Below are positions 18,134-27,186 of a stretch of DNA of 64,000 bases, piece by piece (positions within the stretch are counted from its first letter, which is position 1; each line of letters starts with the position of its first letter). The stretch comes from Winogradskyella sp. (GTDB taxonomy: Bacteria; Bacteroidota; Bacteroidia; Flavobacteriales; Flavobacteriaceae): the NCBI GenBank assembly GCA_004211785.1, contig SHBX01000011.1, forward strand, positions 1-64,000, read 5' to 3'. The notes below the pieces were generated by a model that had not been told where the DNA came from, ran no database searches, and worked only from the letters and a program-made list of their open reading frames with translations. The position numbers and the translations under genes are program-made.

Positions 18134-20296
18134 TTATTCCTCATCCTTTAGCAAGTAATTATTATTCTGAATCAACTTGTTCCAAGTTTTAGTTACATTT
18201 TGATAACTGTAAACAGCTGAAGCTTTTTTACCTTCTTCTGTAATTTCAAACGCATATTGATTAGCATATCTTGATAATGAAATATAGCGATTTTCTGATA
18301 TAGGATATAGGTGTAATTTGGTGTTACCAGGACGTTCGTAATACAATTTATTATCTTCTATCCAAAATTGTCTTGCATTTCCATAACTACCAATAATATT
18401 TGAGTACTGTTCTAATATTTCTTCTTCGGATTTTGATTTCGTGTATTCTATATGTTGTAATGCTAATTTTAAGAAATAATGCTCTGGATATCTTTCTATG
18501 GCAATTTTGTATAATTTTTCAGCATTATTATAATCACCTTTACTAAGTGCGTCTTCGGCATTCTTAATTGTTTCATCGTAACGCCAGTAATAATAGGTGT
18601 TTCTTATTTTGTTATAGTTATATTCTGTATTCTTTGTAGCATAGAAGTTTCCTGTTTTACCTTTTAAGAACTTATTGATAACTATGTTTTGATAGATATA
18701 ACTTCCAAGCATTAATTTATTGTCACCAGCAAGAATTGGAGCACTCAACTCTTGATTAGAAACGTATGAAAGTAGCCTGTCATCATCTAACCAATATTCG
18801 TAAATTTGTTCTGTGTTTTGGGATCTATAGTTACCAACAAATTTTTGAAGTATCGATTTGGTGACTTCTGTTTTTGATAAATAATCAATTACGGTATCCA
18901 CTTGTACAGTGAAATTTTCCCATTTAGGATTTAGTAGTTTAGTGCGTTCTTGTGTTTCTTTAGCTGCTTTTATATCTCCCTTAAGTAATTGCGGTCTAAT
19001 TTTAAAAGAAGAAATTCCTTGGTTATTTGGTTGAACAATTTCTAGGTTTTTAATAGCATTAATAACTTCGTCATAATTACCAGCAACAATACTGGCATTT
19101 AATAAGTTTGACCCATTATCAATACTTCTGTTTTTGTCAAAACGTTCTTGACAATATTTTGCATAAGCTTCAACTTGTTTTGTCTCCCCATAAACAGCAT
19201 ACAAAAGCCTGTTGTAGATTTCATCACTTGGGTCTATTTCTAGCTGAAGTTTCAGTAATTTTTCTGCCATATCCCATTCTTCGTAGGCAATATGTCTTAA
19301 AATTCGTATCTGTAACTGACGCTGTAAAGGAAGCTTCCCGCTATACTTATAGGCTTGATTGATAAGTTTTTTTTCACCTTCTTCACCAAAGCTATAGCGT
19401 ATACTTCTTTGGGCATTCTCAAAATAAGATATTGCAAACCTTGAGTCTAATTGCTGGGCTTTGTAATAATTTCTGTTTATATGCTCTTTAATTGCCTCAA
19501 GAGAATTGCTATAAAATTCACTAAGATTCAAATCTATATACAAGTCCCTTTTTACTTCTGTTAGACCAATGTTATTTTTAATAAAAACACTTGCATCATC
19601 AAGAAGACTTAATAAATCATTTCCTTCAAAAGTTTGTTCGGAAAGTATTTTGCCATTTTTTGCATTTCTTACAGTAGGTGTTACTTTATATGTTTTTCCT
19701 ATAATTTCATAAGTTCCATCGACATAATAATCATTAAAAATTCTTGATTCGGTAACTTTATTGACTGTTCCACTGGAGTTCGATGTAAAAACTGAAAGTG
19801 TTTTATCTTGTAATAAATCTTGGTAAAGTAACTCTTGAATACCTTCGTTTAGCCAAGTGTTGGCTGTGTCTTTTACTATTGGTTCAAATTCATAAATAGG
19901 CAATCCAATTCTAAATTCCTCTTTAGTAATGAGTTGAGTTTCGAGGTTGCCAGCATCATTTGTGAAACTAATTTCTTTAGTAGTAGCACCTAAATCACTA
20001 CTACCAAATCCAAAATAGGTGATTACAGCCAGTAAAATAAGGTTGAGTGGAAAGATGATTTTTTCACGAAGTTTTAATATACCTTCATTAATACGGTCTT
20101 GGTGATAGAAGTAAATCAATAGAGAAGGTATAACACCTATAAATATCCAAAGTAATAGGTCTACCCAATTCGGTGATATATCATAACGATTTAATATCCA
20201 GTCTATAAATTGTAAAAATGTCCATGCAGCTACCAAATATGCTGCAAAGAATTTTAGAGTATTAAGCCATTTTTTTTTACGTTTTTCTTCTCCCAT
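18134..20296 (-). CDS. Membrane-anchored TPR protein with TolB/FlgO-like periplasmic domain
   Basis: 720 residues. Three apolar helices near residues 10-30, 42-62 and 80-97 resemble the membrane module seen in many bacterial signalling proteins (AAYLVAAWTFLQFIDWIL). It is followed by a domain around 115-245 (RIGLPIYEFEPI, then WLNEGIQELLYQDL, then VDGTYEI) that resembles the CsgG/FlgO/TolB-like domain often placed before TPRs in such proteins. The remainder is helical with TPR-like units (GDYNNAEKLYKIAIERYPEH near 595-615 is the clearest). Usual partners put an adenylate cyclase or DNA-binding domain N-terminal to the membrane module; here there is none, only a short Lys-rich leader. Function unknown. 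Confidence 0.65.
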   Translation of the reverse strand: MGEEKRKKKWLNTLKFFAAYLVAAWTFLQFIDWILNRYDISPNWVDLLLWIFIGVIPSLLIYFYHQDRINEGILKLREKIIFPLNLILLAVITYFGFGSSDLGATTKEISFTNDAGNLETQLITKEEFRIGLPIYEFEPIVKDTANTWLNEGIQELLYQDLLQDKTLSVFTSNSSGTVNKVTESRIFNDYYVDGTYEIIGKTYKVTPTVRNAKNGKILSEQTFEGNDLLSLLDDASVFIKNNIGLTEVKRDLYIDLNLSEFYSNSLEAIKEHINRNYYKAQQLDSRFAISYFENAQRSIRYSFGEEGEKKLINQAYKYSGKLPLQRQLQIRILRHIAYEEWDMAEKLLKLQLEIDPSDEIYNRLLYAVYGETKQVEAYAKYCQERFDKNRSIDNGSNLLNASIVAGNYDEVINAIKNLEIVQPNNQGISSFKIRPQLLKGDIKAAKETQERTKLLNPKWENFTVQVDTVIDYLSKTEVTKSILQKFVGNYRSQNTEQIYEYWLDDDRLLSYVSNQELSAPILAGDNKLMLGSYIYQNIVINKFLKGKTGNFYATKNTEYNYNKIRNTYYYWRYDETIKNAEDALSKGDYNNAEKLYKIAIERYPEHYFLKLALQHIEYTKSKSEEEILEQYSNIIGSYGNARQFWIEDNKLYYERPGNTKLHLYPISENRYISLSRYANQYAFEITEEGKKASAVYSYQNVTKTWNKLIQNNNYLLKDEE

Positions 20297-20364
20297 TTAC
20301 TGTGTATGCTCAATTTAATTTGAAAGATAAATAATATATATGAAACTCAATACTATGTAAATTG

Positions 20365-20372
20365 TATTTTTG
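20365..20372 (+). promoter_or_regulatory. -7 promoter element (TATTTTTG) of the DUF2891-nramp-pxpABC operon
   Basis: Full TAnnTTTG match ending 27 nt before the ATG at 20400. It covers the TTG at 20370 that would open the longest frame, so that TTG cannot be the translation start if this promoter is used. Confidence 0.6.
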
Positions 20373-20399
20373 AATACACCATTAAAATTTGTAATACTA

Positions 20400-21512
20400 A
20401 TGAAAAACATTTGCATTGTTTTTGTGCTTCTATTGTTATTGAGTTGTAACAATAAAGAATCAAATAAAGTAGAATCAGCTGATAAAGTAGAAATTGCCTT
20501 TGAAAAAACCCCTAATCTAAATATTGAAGAAGCAAACCGATTAGCCGAATTGCCTCTAGCTTGCGTGGGTACAGAGTACCCAAATCGTTTGGGACAAACC
20601 CTAGGAAGTAATGAAGATCTAAAATCACCGCAGATGTTACATCCAGCATTTTATGGTTGTTTTGATTGGCACTCTGCAGTTCATGGACATTGGAGTTTGG
20701 TGAGTCTGTTAAGACAATTTCCTAACCTAGAAAGAGCAAATGAAATTGAAGCTTGGCTACTCAATAGTATTTCTAAAGAAAATATAGAAATGGAAGTTGC
20801 ATATTTCGATGACAAAAATAATAAGTCTTTTGAGCGAACTTATGGTTGGGCTTGGTTATTAAAACTTGCTGAAGAATTAAATCAATGGGACAATGATGTG
20901 GCTAGACAAGTTGAGCAAAACCTGCAGCCTTTAACTGACTTAATAGTTGGTAAATACATTGAGTTTTTGCCAAAACTGAATTACCCAATCCGAGTAGGAG
21001 AGCACCCAAACACTGCATTTGGATTAAGTTTTGCCTATGATTATGCAGTAACTCTAAAAAATGAAGCGCTTAAATCGATGATTGAAAAACGTGCTCGAGA
21101 TTTTTATATGACTGATGCTAGCTGTCCATTACGTTGGGAGCCAAGTGGCTTTGATTTTTTATCACCTTGTTTAGAGGAAGCTGCTTTAATGAAGCGCGTT
21201 TTACCTAAAGAAGAATTCATAACTTGGTTTGGAGAGTTTTTACCACAATTAAAAGATGAAAACTTTAATCTTGAAGTTGGTCGTGTATCGGATAGAACAG
21301 ACGGAAAATTGGTGCACTTAGATGGTGTTAATTTCTCAAGGGCTTGGAGTTTAAACTATATCGTTAAAGATTTACCTGAATATTCTCACCTAAAGAATCT
21401 TGCCAATAAGCACGTCAATAATTCTTTACCAAGTATTATTGGCGATAGTTATGAAGGTGGTCATTGGTTAGGTAGTTTTGCAATTTATGCACTGAATTCA
21501 ATAGAAAGATAA
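20400..21512 (+). CDS. DUF2891 family lipoprotein
   Basis: 370 residues from the ATG at 20400; the upstream TTG at 20370 lies inside the promoter element. The N-terminus MKNICIVFVLLLLLSC is a lipoprotein signal peptide with the cysteine at residue 16. The mature protein matches DUF2891: HPAFYGCFDWHSAVHGHW, GWAWLLKLAEEL, RVGEHPNTAFGL, WEPSGFDFLSPCLEEA and GGHWLGSFAIYAL. These Trp/His/Glu-rich helices look like an (alpha/alpha)-barrel. No activity is established for the family. Its stop shares one base with the ATG of the following transporter, tying it to the oxoprolinase operon. Either a role in the same pathway or chance co-transcription is possible. Confidence 0.85.
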   Translation: MKNICIVFVLLLLLSCNNKESNKVESADKVEIAFEKTPNLNIEEANRLAELPLACVGTEYPNRLGQTLGSNEDLKSPQMLHPAFYGCFDWHSAVHGHWSLVSLLRQFPNLERANEIEAWLLNSISKENIEMEVAYFDDKNNKSFERTYGWAWLLKLAEELNQWDNDVARQVEQNLQPLTDLIVGKYIEFLPKLNYPIRVGEHPNTAFGLSFAYDYAVTLKNEALKSMIEKRARDFYMTDASCPLRWEPSGFDFLSPCLEEAALMKRVLPKEEFITWFGEFLPQLKDENFNLEVGRVSDRTDGKLVHLDGVNFSRAWSLNYIVKDLPEYSHLKNLANKHVNNSLPSIIGDSYEGGHWLGSFAIYALNSIER

Positions 21513-22735
21513 TGAAGAGATTCTTCAAAAATATTGGACCTGGACCTTTAGTTGCAGCAGCTTTCATTGGTCCAGGAACTGTAACGTTATGTACTATTGC
21601 TGGTGTTGATTTTGGTTATGCTTTACTATGGGCAATGTTATTATCGGTATTCGCAACTATAATTTTGCAAGAAATGTCAGCAAGATTAGGTGTTATTACT
21701 CAAAAAGGATTATCTGAGACTATTCGTGGAGAGATTAAAAGTCCAGCAATAAGAACTATAATCATAATTCTCATCTTGTCTGCTATTGTTATAGGCAATG
21801 CGGCTTATGAAGCTGGAAACATTTCTGGTGGTGCATTAGGTGTAAAGACGCTTTTTGGCACACCTGAGTTTCAAATTTTAAGCCGTAATATTGATATTTG
21901 GCCTATTATAATTGGTCTAGTGGCTTTTGTGGTATTGTATATTGGTAATTATAAAATCATTGAACGAGCTCTTGTTTTTATGGTAATACTTATGAGTTTG
22001 GCATTTTTAATTACAGCAATAATAACCAAGCCAAATGTCCTTGAAGTACTAAAAGGTATGTTTGTGCCACAGTTTCCGGAAAAGAGTATTCTAACTATTA
22101 TTGGTCTCATTGGTACGACAGTAGTACCATATAATATATTTCTTCATGCGTCTTTAGCTAAAACTAAGTGGAAGTCTAAGGATGATTTATCATACGCAAG
22201 AAAAGATACCGTAATAGCAGTTGTACTTGGTGGTATAGTATCTATGTGTATTATTATTTCTGCATCGGCTGTTTCATTTCAAGATATTAATAATGCGTCA
22301 GATTTAGCATTAGGATTACAACCGCTATTTGGAGATTTTGCCAAATATTTTTTAGCGATTGGTCTTTTCTCAGCAGGAATTACAAGTGCCATAACTGCAC
22401 CTTTGGCTGCTGCATATGTAGCTTCTGGGTGTTTGGGTTGGGGAAGTAGTTTAAAGTCGAAACGTTTTCGAGGTGTCTGGATTTTTATATTGTTTTTAGG
22501 TGTTTTATTTTCTTCAACGGGATTCAAGTCTATTGAAATTATTAAGTTCGCCCAAGTAGCCAATGGTCTATTATTGCCTGTAATTGCTGGTATTCTGATT
22601 TGGATAATGAATAAATCAAACATTCTTGGTAAGTATAAGAACTCTAGATTTCAAAATATTTTAGGGTATATCATCTTAGGTATTACCATTTTCTTAGGAG
22701 TGAAAACAATTTTAACCGTTTTTAATGTCATCTAA
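21512..22735 (+). CDS. NRAMP-family transporter lacking metal-binding motifs (YcsG-like), probably for 5-oxoproline
   Basis: 407 residues with about eleven membrane helices. The NRAMP fold is clear in GPGPLVAAAFIGPG and FGYALLWAMLLS. The two metal-site motifs are changed: DPGN of helix 1 reads GPGT (residues 20-23) and MPH of helix 6 reads VPYN (205-208), so the Asp, Asn, Met and His that contact the ion are lost. Transition-metal transport is therefore unlikely. The Bacillus subtilis relative YcsG is likewise encoded with ycsF-kipI-kipA, the pxpABC genes. From context I infer uptake of 5-oxoproline or a related compound. Overlaps the upstream gene by 1 bp and pxpA by 11 bp. Confidence 0.82.
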   Translation: MKRFFKNIGPGPLVAAAFIGPGTVTLCTIAGVDFGYALLWAMLLSVFATIILQEMSARLGVITQKGLSETIRGEIKSPAIRTIIIILILSAIVIGNAAYEAGNISGGALGVKTLFGTPEFQILSRNIDIWPIIIGLVAFVVLYIGNYKIIERALVFMVILMSLAFLITAIITKPNVLEVLKGMFVPQFPEKSILTIIGLIGTTVVPYNIFLHASLAKTKWKSKDDLSYARKDTVIAVVLGGIVSMCIIISASAVSFQDINNASDLALGLQPLFGDFAKYFLAIGLFSAGITSAITAPLAAAYVASGCLGWGSSLKSKRFRGVWIFILFLGVLFSSTGFKSIEIIKFAQVANGLLLPVIAGILIWIMNKSNILGKYKNSRFQNILGYIILGITIFLGVKTILTVFNVI

Positions 22736-23468
22736 ACTCGAAATAGATATAAACGCCGATGTAGGAGAAGGCATAGGTAATGAAGCAAACATGATGCCTT
22801 ATTTATCCTCATGCAATATCGCTTGTGGCGGACATGCAGGCAATTTTGAGACAATGAAATCTGTAGTAAAATTAGCCAAAGCGCATCAAGTAAAAATTGG
22901 AGCACATCCATCTTTTCCTGATAAAGAAAATTTTGGACGTATAAATATGAAGCTGTCGTTGGAAGAATTATTTGATAGTCTGAAATCTCAAGTTGAAGAT
23001 TTAACGACAGTCTTAAAATCAGAAAATGTAGAAATACATCATATAAAACCTCATGGTGCTTTGTATAATTTGGCAACAAAAGATTCTGAAACAGCTAAAG
23101 TAATTTTGAAAGTTATAAAATCCTTTTCATCATCAGTGAAATTATATGCACCTTACAAATCTGTAATTGCAGAACTTGCAAAACATGAAAATATTGAAGT
23201 TGTCTTTGAAGGTTTTGCTGACCGAAATTACAACCAAGATTTGTCTCTCGTTTCACGTCAAAATAAAGACGCTTTAATCACTGAAAAAGAAGCTGTTTTG
23301 AAACATGTTTTCAAGATGATTTCTGAACAAAAAATCAATACTATAACTGGAGTAGAAGTAGAGTTGTTTGCAGATACAATTTGCGTGCATGGCGATACGG
23401 AAAACGCTCAAAATATTTTAGAATATTTGTATCATAACTTAGAACTTAATAATGTTAGAATACTATAA
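22725..23468 (+). CDS. pxpA: 5-oxoprolinase (ATP-hydrolysing) subunit A, LamB/YcsF family
   Basis: 247 residues, the usual length. Family signatures are DINADVGEG at residues 6-14, SCNIACGGHAGN near 28-39, VKIGAHPSFPD near 56-66, and HIKPHGALYN near 105-114. PxpA works with PxpB and PxpC to open 5-oxo-L-proline to glutamate with ATP, disposing of a spontaneous product of glutamine. Start ATG at 22725 lies within the end of the transporter gene, indicating translational coupling. Confidence 0.95.
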   Translation: MSSKLEIDINADVGEGIGNEANMMPYLSSCNIACGGHAGNFETMKSVVKLAKAHQVKIGAHPSFPDKENFGRINMKLSLEELFDSLKSQVEDLTTVLKSENVEIHHIKPHGALYNLATKDSETAKVILKVIKSFSSSVKLYAPYKSVIAELAKHENIEVVFEGFADRNYNQDLSLVSRQNKDALITEKEAVLKHVFKMISEQKINTITGVEVELFADTICVHGDTENAQNILEYLYHNLELNNVRIL

Positions 23469-23474
23469 TTAATT

Positions 23475-24200
23475 TTGAAATATAATCTTAAATATAGGCA
23501 ATTCAATGAACGTTCTATTTTAATAGAATGGCCATCAATTATTGATGAAAACATGCTTCAAGATATCCAGAATTTCAAAAATGTTTTATTTAATAATTAC
23601 ATTAAACTAAAAGTTGATATAATCAGCACATATAATTCAATATTAATTAATTACATGTCTACTATTGAAGATATCTATGATGAAATTATACATTTAAAAA
23701 CTATATATTCAGGCATAGAATCACGAAGTTCTATAAAATTCAAACTTTGGGAAGTTCCTGTTTGCTACGATGATGAATTTGGAATAGATTTAGAAATTCT
23801 ATCGATTACTAAATCACTATCAAAGCCTGAAATTATTCAACGACATTCTCAACAAATATATACAGTTTTTTTTATTGGTTTTTTACCTGGTTTTTTATAC
23901 TTGGGAGGTTTGCATGAATCGCTGTATTTAGATAGGAAAAAATCACCTAATTTGGATATCAAAAAAGGAGCTGTCGGTATAGGTGGAAACCAGACTGGGA
24001 TTTACCCCCAAAATAGTCCTGGCGGATGGCATATTATAGGCAATTCTCCTATCAATTTTTTCGACCTTAAAAATGAAAAGCCATGCTTTGCAAAAGCAGG
24101 AGATAAAATTAAGTTTCAACCAATTTCTAAAGATGAACATTTTTTAATTTTAAAGGACATAGAATCAAATTCGTATAAACCTAAGTGTATTTCGATATGA
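23475..24200 (+). CDS. pxpB: 5-oxoprolinase subunit B (KipI family)
   Basis: 241 residues. The C-terminal domain has the family signature: FLPGFLYLGGL near 135-145, then GAVGIGGNQTGIYPQNSPGGWHIIG, a cyclophilin-like fold that pairs with PxpC. The start is a TTG 6 bp after the pxpA stop. The first half is more diverged than the second. KipI was first described as an inhibitor of a sporulation kinase; in this non-spore-former the metabolic role is the reasonable reading. Confidence 0.92.
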   Translation: MKYNLKYRQFNERSILIEWPSIIDENMLQDIQNFKNVLFNNYIKLKVDIISTYNSILINYMSTIEDIYDEIIHLKTIYSGIESRSSIKFKLWEVPVCYDDEFGIDLEILSITKSLSKPEIIQRHSQQIYTVFFIGFLPGFLYLGGLHESLYLDRKKSPNLDIKKGAVGIGGNQTGIYPQNSPGGWHIIGNSPINFFDLKNEKPCFAKAGDKIKFQPISKDEHFLILKDIESNSYKPKCISI

Positions 24201-25051
24201 AGGTTAAGGTTATAAAATCTGGTTTGCTTTCCACTATTCAAGATTTGGGACGTTTCGGATATCGAGATTTAGGTGTTCCCGTTTGTGGTGCAATGGATAC
24301 GAATTCGGCTCAATTATCTAATAGGTTACTAAATAATAATAAGGATGATGCAGTTTTGGAAATGACGATGATTGGTCCAAAGCTTCAATTTGATATGCAC
24401 TCCCAAATTGCTATTACTGGAGCTGACATGTCTCCAATGTTAAATGGAGAAGCTATTAAGAACAATAAAGTATATAATATTAAGCAAGAAGATATCCTAG
24501 AATTTGGTAGTATAAAGTCAGGTTTAAGAGCTTATTTGGCTATAAAAGGAGGTTTTATAACAGATTCAATTTTAGGCAGCAGAAGCTATTATATGCCAAT
24601 GACTAGTGCTAATACTATTAAAGGAGATGATTTTCTACCTGCAATTAGCTTTAATAATGACTTGGAGAGAACAATATCTTTTTCAAAATTAAAAACTATT
24701 GATTTTTTTTCAAAAACTCTAAATGTTTTCAAAGGTCCAGAGTTTGATTCCCTTAACCAATATCAAAAAGAAAAAATAATTTCCTCGGAATTTGAAGTGT
24801 CTAACCTTTATAGCCGTATGGCGTATCAGCTTTCACCTTTAATAGAAAATGATTTGCAGTCTATATTAACGGGGCCAGTTTTGCCGGGAACTGTTCAATT
24901 GACACCATCTGGAAGATTGATTGTCTTAATGCGCGATTGCCAAACTACTGGAGGCTATCCAAGAGTATTGCAGCTTGCAGAGGACGCGATTAATTTATTG
25001 AGCCAGAAGAAGGAAAGAGATAAAGTTAATTTTAGAATAGCTGAGCTATAA
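24197..25051 (+). CDS. pxpC: 5-oxoprolinase subunit C (KipA/biotin-dependent carboxyltransferase-like family)
   Basis: 284 residues from the ATG at 24197, which overlaps the pxpB stop as ATGA; a GTG four codons earlier is also possible. Signatures: GLLSTIQDLGRFGYRDLGVP, GAMDTNSAQLSNRLL, ITGADMSP and the C-terminal LTPSGRLIVLMRDCQTTGGYPR. Together with PxpB it forms the ATP-using part of bacterial 5-oxoprolinase. Last gene of the operon; its stop overlaps the tail of the convergent pseudouridine synthase gene by 6 bp, with no room for a separate terminator. Confidence 0.93.
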   Translation: MKVKVIKSGLLSTIQDLGRFGYRDLGVPVCGAMDTNSAQLSNRLLNNNKDDAVLEMTMIGPKLQFDMHSQIAITGADMSPMLNGEAIKNNKVYNIKQEDILEFGSIKSGLRAYLAIKGGFITDSILGSRSYYMPMTSANTIKGDDFLPAISFNNDLERTISFSKLKTIDFFSKTLNVFKGPEFDSLNQYQKEKIISSEFEVSNLYSRMAYQLSPLIENDLQSILTGPVLPGTVQLTPSGRLIVLMRDCQTTGGYPRVLQLAEDAINLLSQKKERDKVNFRIAEL

Positions 25052-25756
25052 CTTAGCACAAGCATCCCATAGCGAATCTTTTGGAAGAGGCGCTTCAATA
25101 AAAACTGGTTCTTTTTTTACTGGGTGTACAAACTCTAAAGTTCGCGCATGGAGGCTTATACTCCCATCTTTATTACTGCGGTCGAATCCATATTTTAAAT
25201 CACCTTTAATCGGACAGCCAATGTTAGATAGTTGCGTCCTTATTTGATGATGTCTTCCAGTCTCTAAATCTATTTCAAGTAAATAAAAATTGTCTAGCTC
25301 TTTGATTATTTTATAACTAAGAATTGCTTTTTTGCTATTATCTATCTCTTTTTTATATGCTGTAGACTTATTGTTTTTAGGATTCTTGCGTAGCCAATTA
25401 ACTAAAGTATCTTCATTTTTTGGAGGCCGATTTTTAATTAACGCCCAATAGGTTTTCTTAGCTTTCTTTTCTGCAAATAACTTATTTAATCGAGGTAAAG
25501 CTTTACTGGTTTTTGCAAACATAACAACACCAGTTGTTGGTCTGTCTAAGCGATGTACAACACCTAGGTATACATTACCTGGCTTGTTGTGTTTTTCTGC
25601 AATATATTCCTTTACAACGTTGCTTAGTGGCTTGTCTCCAGTTCTATCACCTTGCACAATATCTCCAGCACGTTTGTTGACAACTATAATATGGTTGTCT
25701 TCGTAAATAACTTGAAGGTTATTTTTGGTAGATATTATTTTTTTGAAATTAGACAT
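25046..25756 (-). CDS. RluA-family RNA pseudouridine synthase
   Basis: 236 residues without an N-terminal S4 domain. The catalytic motif VHRLDRPTTGVVMFAK (near residues 68-83) contains the nucleophilic Asp, and GRHHQIRTQLSNIGCPIKGD near 168-187 is the second RluA signature. It isomerises uridines in rRNA or tRNA; the short form without S4 resembles RluA/TruC-like enzymes, but the target site cannot be assigned. Its ATG shares one base with the stop of the upstream cupin gene, so it is the last gene of the panB operon. Confidence 0.9.
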   Translation of the reverse strand: MSNFKKIISTKNNLQVIYEDNHIIVVNKRAGDIVQGDRTGDKPLSNVVKEYIAEKHNKPGNVYLGVVHRLDRPTTGVVMFAKTSKALPRLNKLFAEKKAKKTYWALIKNRPPKNEDTLVNWLRKNPKNNKSTAYKKEIDNSKKAILSYKIIKELDNFYLLEIDLETGRHHQIRTQLSNIGCPIKGDLKYGFDRSNKDGSISLHARTLEFVHPVKKEPVFIEAPLPKDSLWDACAKL

Positions 25757-26259
25757 TATTGCCTTGTAAAAGCTTTAATAATTGCACTATGCTGAGGAAA
25801 TTTTTCTGAAAGGTCTTTGCGAGAAGCTAGTGTAAAATCTTTAAAATCAAAGCCAGGAGCAACTGTACATCCTACTAAACTGTAGCTGTCAGAATTGACA
25901 ACCTTAGCGGCAAACCAGTAGTTTTTTGGTACAACAAATTGTAGAACTTCATCATTTAAAATATCATTTCCAATTTTAACTGTACTCAAAACTCCATTTT
26001 CAGATATCATATGCAATTCTATAGGACTACCTATATAAAAATGCCACATTTCATCCTGATTTATCTTATGAAAAGCTGAGAAATCATTAGATTTTAATAA
26101 ATAGTATATTCCTGTACAGTAGTTCCTTTTGCTTTTAAAAACTTCAGCGAGTGATGATTTGAGTATGGTGCCTTCGCTTCTATATGTTTCTTTAAAAAAC
26201 CCACCTTCAGGATGAGGAAGTAATTTAAGTTTTTGTACAATTTCTTCAATAGAGTTCAT
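25756..26259 (-). CDS. DUF985 (cupin_5) family protein
   Basis: 167 residues. The opening LKLLPHPEGGFFKETYRS and central GIYYLLKSNDFSAFHKINQDEMWHFYIGSPIELH are characteristic of the DUF985 cupins; His62, Glu67 and His70 in that segment are positioned like cupin metal ligands. The ATG lies 3 bp after the panB stop and the stop overlaps the next start, so the three genes form an operon. The family has no settled activity. Confidence 0.85.
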   Translation of the reverse strand: MNSIEEIVQKLKLLPHPEGGFFKETYRSEGTILKSSLAEVFKSKRNYCTGIYYLLKSNDFSAFHKINQDEMWHFYIGSPIELHMISENGVLSTVKIGNDILNDEVLQFVVPKNYWFAAKVVNSDSYSLVGCTVAPGFDFKDFTLASRKDLSEKFPQHSAIIKAFTRQ

Positions 26260-26262
26260 AGA

Positions 26263-27081
26263 TTAATATTGCTCCTTCTCATTCGGAAAATCTTCAGATT
26301 TTACATCTGTAACATATTGGCCAATAGCGGTAGTCATTTCTTCATAAAGATTCATATAACGACGTAAAAAGCGTGGATTAAACTCATGCGTCATCCCAAT
26401 CATATCGTGTAATACCAAAACTTGACCATCAACCCCATCACCAGCTCCAATACCAATAACTGGTATAGACACACTTTCTGCTACTTCTCTAGCCAATGCC
26501 GCTGGTATTTTTTCGAGAACAATCCCAAAACATCCTGCTTTTTCTAACATTAATGCATCTTCTTTAAGCTGTTGAGCTTCTTGTTCTTCTTTGGCTCTTA
26601 CAGTATAAGTTCCAAATTTGTATATAGATTGAGGTGTTAAACCTAGATGTCCCATTACTGGGATACCAGCATTCAAAATACGTTTAAGAGATTCTTTTAT
26701 TTCTTTTCCACCTTCTAGTTTTACAGCATGTCCACCAGATTCTTTCATAATTCTTATAGCTGAGCGTAATGCTTCTTTTGGGTCACTTTGGTAAGTTCCA
26801 AAAGGTAAATCTACAACCACCAATGCCCGGTCAATAGCTCTAACGACTGATGATGCGTGATAAATCATTTGGTCTAAAGTAATTGGTAAGGTGGTTTCAT
26901 GACCGGCCATGACATTACTAGCAGAATCTCCAACTAAAATGACATCAACACCAGCACCATCAACAATTTTTGCCATTGTGTAGTCATAAGCAGTTAGCAT
27001 GGATATTTTTTCACCTTTAGACTTCATGTCTACTAAGGTTTTTACTGTAATTCTTTTATATTCTTTTTTAGCTACCGACAT
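26263..27081 (-). CDS. panB: 3-methyl-2-oxobutanoate hydroxymethyltransferase
   Basis: 272 residues, usual length. A (beta/alpha)8 barrel with the signatures [39 protein letters not shown] (metal-binding Asp near 51), VKLEGGKE and [10 protein letters not shown]. It makes ketopantoate from 2-oxoisovalerate and methylenetetrahydrofolate, the first step of pantothenate and coenzyme A synthesis. panC and panD are not in the window. First gene of a minus-strand trio with DUF985 and RluA-type genes. No consensus promoter was seen in the 105-bp divergent spacer to the next gene. Confidence 0.96.
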   Translation of the reverse strand: MSVAKKEYKRITVKTLVDMKSKGEKISMLTAYDYTMAKIVDGAGVDVILVGDSASNVMAGHETTLPITLDQMIYHASSVVRAIDRALVVVDLPFGTYQSDPKEALRSAIRIMKESGGHAVKLEGGKEIKESLKRILNAGIPVMGHLGLTPQSIYKFGTYTVRAKEEQEAQQLKEDALMLEKAGCFGIVLEKIPAALAREVAESVSIPVIGIGAGDGVDGQVLVLHDMIGMTHEFNPRFLRRYMNLYEEMTTAIGQYVTDVKSEDFPNEKEQY

Positions 27082-27186
27082 ACTGTTGCAATTAGTGAAT
27101 GGTAAAAATAATGAGATTTGTTAAACTTTTGTTTAACTTTAAGTGGAAATGCCATTTTGAAGGTATTTTGAGAAAAATTATCAATC

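Noticed and set aside
22279-22623. Antisense frame of 114 codons within the NRAMP-family gene
   Set aside because: It is the mirror of an apolar transporter sequence, with no family resemblance and no promoter.
22732-23079. Antisense frame of 115 codons within pxpA
   Set aside because: It lies wholly within a well-supported gene, and its Leu/His-rich composition is that of a reverse-strand shadow.
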